A stretch of DNA of 24,558 bases from Prochlorothrix sp035286285 (GTDB taxonomy: Bacteria; Cyanobacteriota; Cyanobacteriia; Prochlorotrichales; Prochlorotrichaceae): assembly GCA_035286285.1 (NCBI GenBank), contig JAYKJG010000189.1:1-24558 (forward strand), given 5' to 3'. The notes beneath the pieces are model-generated. The model was not told where the DNA came from and did no database searches. It worked only from the letters and a program-made list of their open reading frames with translations. Position 1 is the stretch's first letter; every line of letters starts with the position of its first letter. Made by a program: the position numbers and the translations under genes. Positions 7,796 to 16,300 of the stretch are shown here, one piece after another.

Positions 7796-7864
7796 AACCC
7801 TAGATCGCTGGAGGCGCAGTTTTTGCTCTGTTTTTTGCTCTGCAAGGCCGATTCTCTCAAAAAG

Positions 7865-7999
7865 CCCGTAGTGCGGACTTTAGTCCGTCCCGTAGTGCGG
7901 ACTTTAGTCCGTCCCGTAGTGCGGACTTTAGTCCGTCCCGTAGCAAAAAAGCCCGTAGTACGGACTTTAGTCCGTCCCGTAGTGCGGACTTTAGTCCGC
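7865..7999. repeat. Array of 24-bp palindromic repeats in the 346-base gap between the two binding-protein genes
   Basis: Five units of CCCGTAGTGCGGACTTTAGT plus CCGT start at 7865, 7889, 7913, 7952 and 7976. A truncated unit and a short A-run (7937-7951) interrupt them. The core CGGACT-TT-AGTCCG is a 6-bp hairpin. One more copy in the opposite orientation lies at 13162-13188. The rest of the gap (7731-7864 and 8000-8076) contains only the hairpin at 7776 and no gene. In-frame starts upstream of 8077 fall close to this repeat and are not credible. Confidence 0.93.
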
Positions 8000-8076
8000 C
8001 CCCTGGCAAAAGTGAAATGCCCCCGATTCTCCCCAACACCGCTCTGTTTCTGTTTTGCACGCCTGGACTAACCCCT

Positions 8077-9363
8077 ATGTCTAATCCCCTGCCTAATCCC
8101 CAACACCCCGATCGTCCCGCGCCCGATCGTGATTGCTCGGCTAATGCTTGCGATCGTCCCGCGCCCGATCGTCCCACGCCCGATCGCCGTCGGTATTCCA
8201 CTCATCGCCGCAGATTTAACACCGCCCTCGCCGCAGGTGCTGCCGCCCTTGCCTGGGGCCATCGCCCCGGTTCTGCCCCGCTTTTTGCCCCAAGTCTCGC
8301 CCAATCGCCTTCCCCCTCCCTCAGCCTCGATCGCACCAGCCTCCCCTCCCTCAGTTGGCAGATGGCGACCAGTTGGCCGAAATCTTTGGAAGTCGTGTTT
8401 GGTGGCTCAACCCGCATTTGTCAGCGCGTTGGGGAACTGACCCAAGGCCGCTTTAGCATTACGCCCTATGAGTCGGGGGAACTCACCGCAGGGCTGGACG
8501 TATTGGCGGCGGTGGCGGATGGTACTGTCGCCTGTGGGCACACCGCCAGCTACTACTATGTTAAAACGCAGCCCGCCCTTGCCTTTGCCACAACGGTGCC
8601 CTTTGGCCTCAACGCTGCCCAGCAAGACGCATGGCTCTACGGTGCGGGGGGGCTGGAACTGATGCAGGAAATTTATGCGGAGTTGGGGGTGATTAACTTT
8701 GCGGCGGGGAATACCGGGGCGCAAATGGGGGGCTGGTTTAAGCAGCCGATCGCAACGCCCGCCGATCTTCAGGGGCTAAAAATGCGGATTCCGGGTCTGG
8801 GGGGAGAGGTGATGAAGCGGCTGGGGGTGGATGTGCAGTCGCTGGCGGGGACGGAAATTTTTGCGGCGCTGGAGCAGGGCACGATCGACGCGGCGGAGTG
8901 GGTTGGCCCCTATGAAGACGAAAAACTAGGGCTAAGCCGTGTCGCTGGCATCTACTACTATCCCGGCTGGTGGGAACCGGGCACCACCTATGAGCTTCAG
9001 GTCAATCTGCAACAGTGGCAGCAATTACCCCTGGAGTATCAACAAGCCCTCTATGTTGCAACCCTTGAAACCCATCAACTCATGGTGGCAGAGTATGATG
9101 CAGTCAACCGAGAGGCTCTGCAACGGCTGATTCTGGGGGGAACACAGGTACAAGCCTATGAGCCTGAAATTTTGGCAGCGGCCCAGCGGGCTACGCTAGA
9201 GTTCTATACAGAACAGAGCCAAGGGGATCAGACCTTTAAGCGCGTCTATGAACAGTGGCGACAGTTTCAAACCCAGACCCATAACTGGCAGCGAACCAGT
9301 GAGTTTGCCCTGATGGCCTATACAGCCCAAAAGGTTGCGACGAAGCAGGACTTAGGAGTCTGA
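8077..9363 (+). CDS. TRAP-type (DctP/TakP-like) substrate-binding protein with Tat signal
   Basis: A 428-residue periplasmic binding protein; relatives bind keto acids, lactate or other organic acids for TRAP transporters. Conserved features are MATSWPKS (96-103), QMGGWFKQP (216-224), KMRIPGLGGEVM (235-246) with the probable substrate Arg237, DAAEWVGPYED (271-281) with Glu274 and Trp275, and YYYPGWWEPG (293-302). The signal peptide is Tat-like: HRRRFNTALAAGAAALAW (43-60), then APSLA before a probable cleavage near residue 75. The n-region ahead of the twin arginines is unusually long, about 43 residues, and rich in DRPAPDR from repeated CGATCG cores; no start codon lies closer. The stop is two bases before the histidine-kinase start. 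No DctQ or DctM permease gene is present. Confidence 0.93.
   Translation: MSNPLPNPQHPDRPAPDRDCSANACDRPAPDRPTPDRRRYSTHRRRFNTALAAGAAALAWGHRPGSAPLFAPSLAQSPSPSLSLDRTSLPSLSWQMATSWPKSLEVVFGGSTRICQRVGELTQGRFSITPYESGELTAGLDVLAAVADGTVACGHTASYYYVKTQPALAFATTVPFGLNAAQQDAWLYGAGGLELMQEIYAELGVINFAAGNTGAQMGGWFKQPIATPADLQGLKMRIPGLGGEVMKRLGVDVQSLAGTEIFAALEQGTIDAAEWVGPYEDEKLGLSRVAGIYYYPGWWEPGTTYELQVNLQQWQQLPLEYQQALYVATLETHQLMVAEYDAVNREALQRLILGGTQVQAYEPEILAAAQRATLEFYTEQSQGDQTFKRVYEQWRQFQTQTHNWQRTSEFALMAYTAQKVATKQDLGV
9354..9358 (+). promoter_or_regulatory. Shine-Dalgarno AGGAG of the histidine-kinase gene, inside the preceding CDS
   Basis: AGGAG lies seven bases before the ATG at 9366 and within the last codons of the binding-protein gene. 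With a two-base intergenic gap this indicates co-transcription and probable translational coupling. It also decides the kinase start. Confidence 0.8.
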
Positions 9364-9365
9364 AG

Positions 9366-11618
9366 ATGACCGAAATCGAGCAATATAAGCCAAAGTTAGC
9401 CCGTTGGCTGAGGCATTTTCTCAATAATCGCAGTATTCGCACCAAGCTAGATTTTGGGTTTGGGGTGTTGGTGGTGCTGGCCTTTGGGGCCGTGGGGCGC
9501 ACCTATTTTGCCAGTGTGCGAACCACAGACTCGATCGAGCAAACCCAAACGGTGCGGGTGCCCTTGGTGGTGGAGTCGGGGGATGCCCAGATTCAGTTGC
9601 TGACTATGCTCTCCAATGTGCGGGGCTATTTGGCCACGGGCCAGTCTGACTTTCGCCATGCTTACCAAGGGTCCCGCTTTGCCTTTGAGGAACACCTCGT
9701 TGCGATTAACGCCCTGGCCCAACAGCCGGATTCTGCCCTTGATGCGGACCATCTCGCCCAACTCCAAAGCCTTTACCAAACCTGGATCGTCTTACCAGAC
9801 CAACTTTTTAGCCTCCGGGACAATACCCTCAAAAACCAGCCTGCTCGCCAACGCTTTGAGCAAGAGGCGATCGTCTTGGCTAGCCAAATTAACAATGATA
9901 TCGAGCTAATCTTAAATGCCCAAGCCGATCGATCGCCTACTGCTGCCAACCTCACCCTGATGCGAGACCTCACGGCGTTTAAGGCGGGCTTTACCCAAAT
10001 GATCGCCGCCCTCCAGGGCTATGTCACCACCGGGGATGATACGTTCCGCTTTGACTATAGCGCGAGTATGCAGGTGACAGAAGCCGCTTGGCAGACGCTT
10101 CAGGCCCGAAAAAGCCAACTTTCGCCCCAGCAGCAACAATGGCTCGCCCAGATCACCGCTCACTACGATCAGTTGCGGGCCTTGCCCCCCCAGTTGCTGG
10201 CCATTATGGAGGGCGATCGTGCCCGTGAGGATCTGTACCTCTTCCAAACCCAGGCCGAACCCCTCGCCAGTGAAATGATTGCACTCCTGGAGCAGATTGT
10301 GGCAACCCAGCAGTTGGCCTTGCAGGACGATCTCAACGGCAGTCAGCGGGAGTTGGTGGCAACCCAGTGGCAAACCCTGGGTTTAGCGGTAGTGATTTTG
10401 GCCGTGGCCTTGGCGCTGGGTTACCTGCTCCAGGAAAGCATTGCCCGCCGTCTCCACCGCCTAACCCTACGCACAGGGCAAATTATCGACGGAGATCTAG
10501 AAACGCGGCTATCTATGGTGGCTCAGGATGAGATTGGCACCCTCGCTAAGCAATTTAACGCCATGACGGATCACCTCCAGGCATCCCTACGGGAGCTAGC
10601 CGAGGCCAACCAAACCTTAGAAGATCGCGTCCAAGAGCGAACCCTAGAGCTACGGGCCAGAAACCAGGATTTAGCGAAAACCCTCAGCCGCCTCAAGCAA
10701 ACGCAAACCCAACTGATTCAAACGGAGAAAATGTCCAGTTTGGGTCAAATGGTTGCGGGGATTGCCCATGAAATTAATAATCCTGTCAATTTTATTTTTG
10801 GTAACTTAAAATATACTGAAAGCTATGGCCTAGGACTCCTCAAGCTGGTGGATCTCTATCAGCGCTATTACCCCGATTCCCATCCAGAGATCCAGGATCA
10901 GATCGAGGAGCTAGATCTAGAATTTGTCCAAGAAGATTTACCCAAAATCCTTGAATCGATGCATGTGGGGGCAACCCGAATTCAGGAAATTGTCAAGTCT
11001 CTTCGGAACTTTTCACGTTTGGATGAGGCCGACCTCAAAGAGTCGGATCTCCATGAGGGCATTGAAAGTACGTTATTGATTTTGCAGAATCGGTTGCGGG
11101 AGCAGCGCAGCCATCCGGAGATTCAAGTGGTGCGGGAGTATGGGCAACTGCCGATGGTGGAGTGCTATCCCAGTCAGTTAAACCAGGTGGTGATGAATAT
11201 TGTGGCCAATGCGATCGATGCCCTGGAAACCATGAGTTGGGAGCAACCCCATTGCATTACCATTCGGACCCAGGTGCTACCGGAGCAGGCTGCGGTGCAG
11301 ATTCAGATCCACAATACCGGCGACCCGATCCCCCCCGCCATTCAGGCCAAGTTATTTGATCCCTTTTTTACCACTAAGGATGTGGGCAAAGGGACGGGTT
11401 TGGGCCTTGCGATTAGTCATCAAATTGTGGTCGATCGCCATCGGGGCACCCTCACCTGTCGGTCAGAGCCGAACTTTGGCACCCTGTTCACCATTCAGTT
11501 ACCCCTCCATCAACCGAGGGCGGAACCAGAGCGCTCCGCAGATCCCGATCAAGGGGCGCATCCCGCCTTAGAAACCCTCACCCTCAATCCCTCTCCCCTG
11601 ATTGACCGACAAAAGTAG
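9366..11618 (+). CDS. Transmembrane HAMP sensor histidine kinase
   Basis: A 750-residue inner-membrane sensor kinase. TM1 is about residues 28-46. An all-helical periplasmic region of about 290 residues follows, resembling tandem CHASE3/four-helix-bundle sensors: RGYLATGQSDFRHAY at 86-100 and again QGYVTTGDDTFRFDY at 217-231. TM2 is 337-355, HAMP about 356-408, and a coiled coil 405-452. The H-box SLGQMVAGIAHEINNP has phospho-acceptor His468. The N-box is NIVANAIDAL (611-620), the F-box FDPFFTTK (664-671), and the glycine lid KGTGLGLAI (675-683). The G1 box reads HNTGDPIP, with Asn where the usual Asp sits. Residues 716-750 are low-complexity tail, partly encoded by repeat DNA. No response regulator is in the window. 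Coupling to the upstream binding protein suggests that protein is its ligand-presenting partner (inference). Confidence 0.93.
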   Translation: MTEIEQYKPKLARWLRHFLNNRSIRTKLDFGFGVLVVLAFGAVGRTYFASVRTTDSIEQTQTVRVPLVVESGDAQIQLLTMLSNVRGYLATGQSDFRHAYQGSRFAFEEHLVAINALAQQPDSALDADHLAQLQSLYQTWIVLPDQLFSLRDNTLKNQPARQRFEQEAIVLASQINNDIELILNAQADRSPTAANLTLMRDLTAFKAGFTQMIAALQGYVTTGDDTFRFDYSASMQVTEAAWQTLQARKSQLSPQQQQWLAQITAHYDQLRALPPQLLAIMEGDRAREDLYLFQTQAEPLASEMIALLEQIVATQQLALQDDLNGSQRELVATQWQTLGLAVVILAVALALGYLLQESIARRLHRLTLRTGQIIDGDLETRLSMVAQDEIGTLAKQFNAMTDHLQASLRELAEANQTLEDRVQERTLELRARNQDLAKTLSRLKQTQTQLIQTEKMSSLGQMVAGIAHEINNPVNFIFGNLKYTESYGLGLLKLVDLYQRYYPDSHPEIQDQIEELDLEFVQEDLPKILESMHVGATRIQEIVKSLRNFSRLDEADLKESDLHEGIESTLLILQNRLREQRSHPEIQVVREYGQLPMVECYPSQLNQVVMNIVANAIDALETMSWEQPHCITIRTQVLPEQAAVQIQIHNTGDPIPPAIQAKLFDPFFTTKDVGKGTGLGLAISHQIVVDRHRGTLTCRSEPNFGTLFTIQLPLHQPRAEPERSADPDQGAHPALETLTLNPSPLIDRQK

Positions 11619-11712
11619 GTTAAACCTAGGCGCAGAGGACGGGTCAGGAAACCTGACCCCTACGATCCCAAACGTCCTGTAGGGGCGTGGTTTTCGCGCC
11701 CAAGATGCAGCC
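11594..11712 (-). repeat. Compound hairpin repeat, inverted partner of the copy at 23276-23386
   Basis: Read on the minus strand, this stretch aligns without gaps to 23276-23386 for roughly 105 bases, about three quarters identical by eye. It holds two hairpins: 11642-11664 (GGGTCAGG/CCTGACCC) and 11679-11701 (GGGCGTG/CGCGCCC, one G:U). It overlaps the last codons of the kinase gene and fills the gap to convergent proA, so it could act as a bidirectional terminator. It ends at or just inside the proA stop. Confidence 0.85.
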
Positions 11713-11715
11713 AAA

Positions 11716-13035
11716 TTACTGGCCCAAATCACCTTGCAAGTCCCGATGGGTAAAGGCTTTAGCGCCATCACCGCTGTAGGTCGCTGCAATATGGCCATTG
11801 CCTACCAATTGGTACTGATAGGTCACCAAACCTTCTAAACCCACCGGACCACGGGGGGGCATCTTTTGGGTACTAATGCCCACCTCTGCCCCAAAGCCAT
11901 AGCGGAAACCATCGGCAAACCGGGTTGAACAGTTGTGATAAACCCCGGCGCTATCGACCTGGGCGAGGAAAGTGGCCGCAACGGCTTGATCTTCCGCCAC
12001 GATCGCATCCGTATGGCGAGATCCGTAGGTATTGATATGATCCAGGGCCATGTCTAGGGAATTGACCACCCGGATCGAGAGGACCAAATCGCTGTACTCC
12101 GTAGACCAGTCCTCTTCTGTGGCTGCGGCGAGATGGGGTAAAACTTGGCGGGTTGCTGCGTCTCCCTTCAAAACAACGCCTGCGGCCTCTAGGGCTTGGG
12201 CGATCGGCCCTAAATGGCTCTTGACGGCTTCTTGGTGAATTAGGAGGGTTTCGATCGCATTACAGGCAGCGGGATATTGGGTCTTGGCATCAATGGCAAT
12301 GGCGATCGCCTTGTCTAGGTCAGCACTGGGGTCAATATAGAGGTGACAAATGCCGTCGGCATGACCTAGGACCGGAATGCGGGTATTGTCTTGGACAAAG
12401 CGAACAAAACTGTTGGATCCCCGTGGAATAATTAAATCTACGTACTGATCCAGGCTCAGCAGTTCTAAGGTCTCCTCGCGGGTTGTCAGCAGTTGCAAGA
12501 CCTGGGGATTGACCTCACTGTGGGCTAAACCGGCCTGGAGGGCTGCCATAATCGCCTGACAGGAGCGCACCGCTTCTTTTCCCCCCTTGAGAATGGCCCC
12601 ATTCCCGGACTTGACCGCAAGGGCCGCAATCTGAATAACTGCGTCGGGTCGAGCCTCAAAAATCACCCCTAGAACCCCCACGGGGCAGCTTCGCCGCTTC
12701 AGCACTAAGCCTTTATCTAATTCCCGCAAAATCTGCACAGTTCCGACGGGATCCGCCAACCGAGCGACATCACGTACCCCGGCGATCGCCCCCCGAAGTT
12801 TGGTTTCCCCCAGCTTGAGCCGCGCCGCCAAAGCCGGAGCAATGCCGTCGTCCTGGGCAGCGGCACAGTCGGCTGCATTGGCCGCCACGATCGCCGCCGC
12901 TTGGTCTGCTAAGGCTTGGGCCATGGCTTCGAGGGCGGCATTGCGCTGCTCTAGGCTGAGGGTGGCCAGGTGGCGGGCAGCGGTGCGGGTTTGGCGACCG
13001 AGGTCGGTGAGGGTGGCGCTAGCGGTGAGGGTCAT
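11716..13035 (-). CDS. proA: Gamma-glutamyl phosphate reductase
   Basis: NADPH-dependent reductase of proline synthesis. It reduces gamma-glutamyl phosphate to glutamate-5-semialdehyde in the cytoplasm; the partner proB is not in the window. The 439-residue length is slightly above the usual 415-435. Visible motifs are CPVGVLGVIFEARPDA (117-132), SGNGAILKGGKEA (143-155), LIIPRGSN (201-208), VLGHADGICH (222-231) and YPAACNAIETLL (254-265) with the catalytic Cys258. The C-terminal region has SSTRFADG-like and MPPRGPVGLEGL signatures. I start at the ATG at 13035 (MTLTASATL); the frame is open to 13107 but that extension comes from the 14-bp tandem repeat DNA upstream. It lies convergent to the kinase gene. 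Confidence 0.97.
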   Translation of the reverse strand: MTLTASATLTDLGRQTRTAARHLATLSLEQRNAALEAMAQALADQAAAIVAANAADCAAAQDDGIAPALAARLKLGETKLRGAIAGVRDVARLADPVGTVQILRELDKGLVLKRRSCPVGVLGVIFEARPDAVIQIAALAVKSGNGAILKGGKEAVRSCQAIMAALQAGLAHSEVNPQVLQLLTTREETLELLSLDQYVDLIIPRGSNSFVRFVQDNTRIPVLGHADGICHLYIDPSADLDKAIAIAIDAKTQYPAACNAIETLLIHQEAVKSHLGPIAQALEAAGVVLKGDAATRQVLPHLAAATEEDWSTEYSDLVLSIRVVNSLDMALDHINTYGSRHTDAIVAEDQAVAATFLAQVDSAGVYHNCSTRFADGFRYGFGAEVGISTQKMPPRGPVGLEGLVTYQYQLVGNGHIAATYSGDGAKAFTHRDLQGDLGQ

Positions 13036-13060
13036 AGGGCAAGGGTTAACGGTATCGCTG

Positions 13061-13094
13061 GGCTGGAATCTTTGGGCTGGAATCTTTGGGCTGG
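13061..13094. repeat. 14-bp tandem repeat upstream of proA
   Basis: GGCTGGAATCTTTG occurs at 13061-13074 and 13075-13088, followed by a partial GGCTGG. It is one of three repeat elements in the 309-base gap 13036-13344; no gene is seen in that gap. Confidence 0.85.
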
Positions 13095-13161
13095 ACCTGG
13101 GGCGCATCTCACCGGGGCAGACTCTGGGAAGCCTCTGGTCGGGTGCAGTTCACGTTTGCCA

Positions 13162-13188
13162 AGGGGCGGACTCAAGTCCGCACTACAA
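13162..13188 (-). repeat. Single inverted copy of the 24-bp GGACTTTAGTCC-type repeat
   Basis: AGGGGCGGACTCAAGTCCGC followed by ACTACAA is the reverse complement, with small changes, of the unit arrayed at 7865-7999. It shows that the family is dispersed in the genome and not only tandem. Confidence 0.8.
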
Positions 13189-13233
13189 GCCTTATCGGTT
13201 TATCTGTCCCCGTTGAGCCAGTGAGATGGACCC

Positions 13234-13273
13234 TTGGATTTTGGATTATAGGGTTGGATTTTGGATTATAGGG
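13234..13273. repeat. 20-bp perfect tandem duplication downstream of the TIR-CHASE2 gene
   Basis: TTGGATTTTGGATTATAGGG is present at 13234-13253 and again at 13254-13273. A short HIP1-like series (GGCGGCGATCGGCGGCGATC) follows at about 13316-13335, just past the stop of the TIR-CHASE2 gene. Confidence 0.9.
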
Positions 13274-13344
13274 TATGTTGATCGCCCTGTTCCCAACTGG
13301 GTGCGGGGGGCAAGGGCGGCGATCGGCGGCGATCGGCAGTGATC

Positions 13345-16300
13345 CTAGGGGTTGCGGAGGCGCTGGGTCAGCCAGATGACCCCTAGGCCGCTCAAGGTCA
13401 TGGTTACCAAGGGCGGGACTAAGGGGAGCCAGCCCCCGCTGCTGACGAGAACGCCGTAGCAAACCCCTGTCAGCAGCAGTACCAGCCCCATGCTGCCCAA
13501 AAGCCGCTTATTAGTCGCTGAAACCCCCCACATTAACCCTGCCACCAGCGCAGCCCACAGCCCACTCCAAGCCGTTTCCGTGGTCCAACTCCACCACCAA
13601 ATCAGCGGACGATCGTCGAGCACCGCATTGATCAACTGGCTGGCCATCTGGGCTTGGACATGGACCCCCGGCATTTCCCCCACGGGGGTAGACCAAAAAT
13701 CACTGGTGGGATCGGCCCGATCGCTAAAGCCCACAAACACAACCCGATCGGCCAGTAACTCATCCAGTTCTGCCGCTGTTTTTTCGCCGGTTAACAGGGC
13801 TTTTAGGGAAATACTGGGGGCAAAGTAGGTAGGAGACGGGGCTAGGCTGGAATCCTCAGGATGATAGGAACTGCGGTAGTTGACCATGATTTGGTAGCCA
13901 TTGAGCAGTCCGCCCAAATCTTGGTAGCCGCCTCCGGTTCCCAGCAGTTGGGGCACCGTCAGATTCCCCAGCTTCAGGAATTTGCCATAGTAGACTTCGC
14001 CCCCTTGGCGCACATAGGGCGGTTCATAGCTCTGGCCTTCAGCGTCCACAAACCGCCGCGCCACCACAAAACTCATCGCCCCATCGACGGGACAGAACTC
14101 TGGATCACTGGGCTTGAGCATATAGTGGCGACGGACCATTTTTTCGCCATCTTCGGATAAGTCGGCAAAACCGACTCGATTCGGCCAATCGAGGGCTGGA
14201 ATCTCTGGGGGCGGTGTGTAGCCATCCAAGGCTAAGCCGCGCTCATCAACGGTGGCCGCTTTGCAGACGGTGATCAGGTCTGGGGTTTGGGCAAGGCGAT
14301 CGGCCACCACGGGGTCCGCCTGAAAGTCCCGGTAAAAGTCTAGGGCAATGAGGCGAGGTTTGTGGTTCAGGAGAATGCCCAGCAGATCGTTGAGGGCAGC
14401 GTCGGGAATGGTGCCTAATCCCGGCTCATAGCGGCCCTCAATCAGTTCTTTGCGCAACCAACGGGTGCTTTCTGCATCCACTTCGATCACCACCGTATGG
14501 GCATCCTGGGGTTCCACGGGTCGCAGCCGCATCAGGAGGTCATAGGCCCGTAGTTCTGCCCCCTGGGTTGCCCCCAGGAACCGCGCCACAAAGACGGTGA
14601 CCGTCGCGGCTAGGACGCTTAAAACCGCCGATCGTGGTCGAATCCGCCGAAAAGGCAGGGCTTGACTGGCCTTAATATAGGCCAGTTGCAGGTCTGTGGG
14701 CTGGGGCGTGCGATCGCCGATGTGGTTGAGCCAGAGGGTGGCCTGGGTGAGGTCTTTGCCCCGCAGCAAAAAGCCATCATCCCGATCGGCCATGTCCCAC
14801 TCACTGGCTTTCACCAGCAAACGGGTATGGGCTTGGATATGCTCCGGATCGCTGGCCAACATCCGCACTAGTTCGCCAAAGTTAAACAGGAAGTCTCCCC
14901 CCCGACGGCGGAAGTCAATCCACTGGACATTGGCAATGACGGGGTGCAGCGAAGAGGGGGGCACCTCACGGTAGAGAATGACCACAAAGCGCTTGTTGAG
15001 CTTGGCGGCATACTCAATTTCCCCCTTGGCATAGGGCGACAGCACGGAATTGGGCGAAATGATAAACAGAAAGTTCTCGGAGTTTTCAATGCCCCGATAG
15101 ATCTCCCGCTGGAAATCCGTGCCGATGTCGATATTTTCCTGGTCAAACCAGGTAATCATCCCCTGAATCTGGAGGTTTTCATTGAGCTTGCGGGCAAAGT
15201 CCCCATCCGATCGCGAATAGGAAATAAAGACATTAAAGGTTTGGTTGGGGGGCTGTCGCCGACTTTCATCGAGAAATTCCTGCTGGATTGCCACCAGACT
15301 GTGGAAGGCGTGGGTTTTAGCCACCTGATACCAGCTTTCGACCTGCTTGAGGGCGTTGCCCCGCAGTAAAATACTGGGATTATACTTCTGCCGCTCCCAT
15401 TTCAGGGCTTGGGTCAGCAGCAGTTTGTGCTGTTGGTGATAGGGGGCATCTTTTTGCAGGGTTTGCAGCAGTTTATTGATGGCTTTATCGTAGGATTCTT
15501 CCCCCTCCCCTTGGGTCATGTCAATAAACTGAAGGCTGCGGATATCGGCTGGGATATAGGTGAAATCCGTCGGGGCCATGAGGATGGGAATAATGCGCTT
15601 TTTAAAGCCGTGGCCGTAGCCCAATTCATAGTGGCAATTGGGTGAAGCTACGGCATTGGGGGAAACCAAAACAATGAGGTTATCGGTTTCTTCAACGCCC
15701 CGATCGATCGTGTCCTGAAAATCAACCCCCTGCTGAACATCCGTCGAACTGCGCCACACGGTAATGCCCTGGCGAGTCAAGCTTTGGCGTACCTTTTCCG
15801 CCATGGCCTGATCGGCCTCTGCATGGACAATAAACGCCTGGGTCATAAAACCGTTGGCGTTCTTAATGCTTTCGCAAATATACTCACAGTGTAGATCGGT
15901 GGGCTGACAGGGGGCTTGGCGATCGCGGAAACGAGTTTGTAGCCACTCTTCCGCTGCTTTACGCTCATCTCCAACCAATAAATAGCGAATTTGGCGCTGA
16001 TTGCGGTTCCATTCCAGTGCCCGCGCTAAAATTTCTGTATGTTCATGGACATACTCCCGATCGCGCTCCAACAGTTCCGTCAGCCCCGCAAAGGACTGTT
16101 CCGCATCATCCACCCCTTCTCGACAGTAAATCCAGTTCACCCGACCAATGACCGCAGGCATATTGGGGAAACAGGACTGTTTACCCGCTGCGCGATAGGC
16201 TTCCCACTCGGCGATCGTGCCCTGGGGGTTGCGTTCCTGCCAGGTTTCCTGACTAATTTCCTCGACATGGAGCAGGGGAATAATGCGCTTATTGCGTCGC

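Noticed and set aside
6609..9363. A complete TRAP transporter operon
   Set aside because: No DctQ or DctM membrane-protein gene is present on either strand; only two binding proteins and a kinase.
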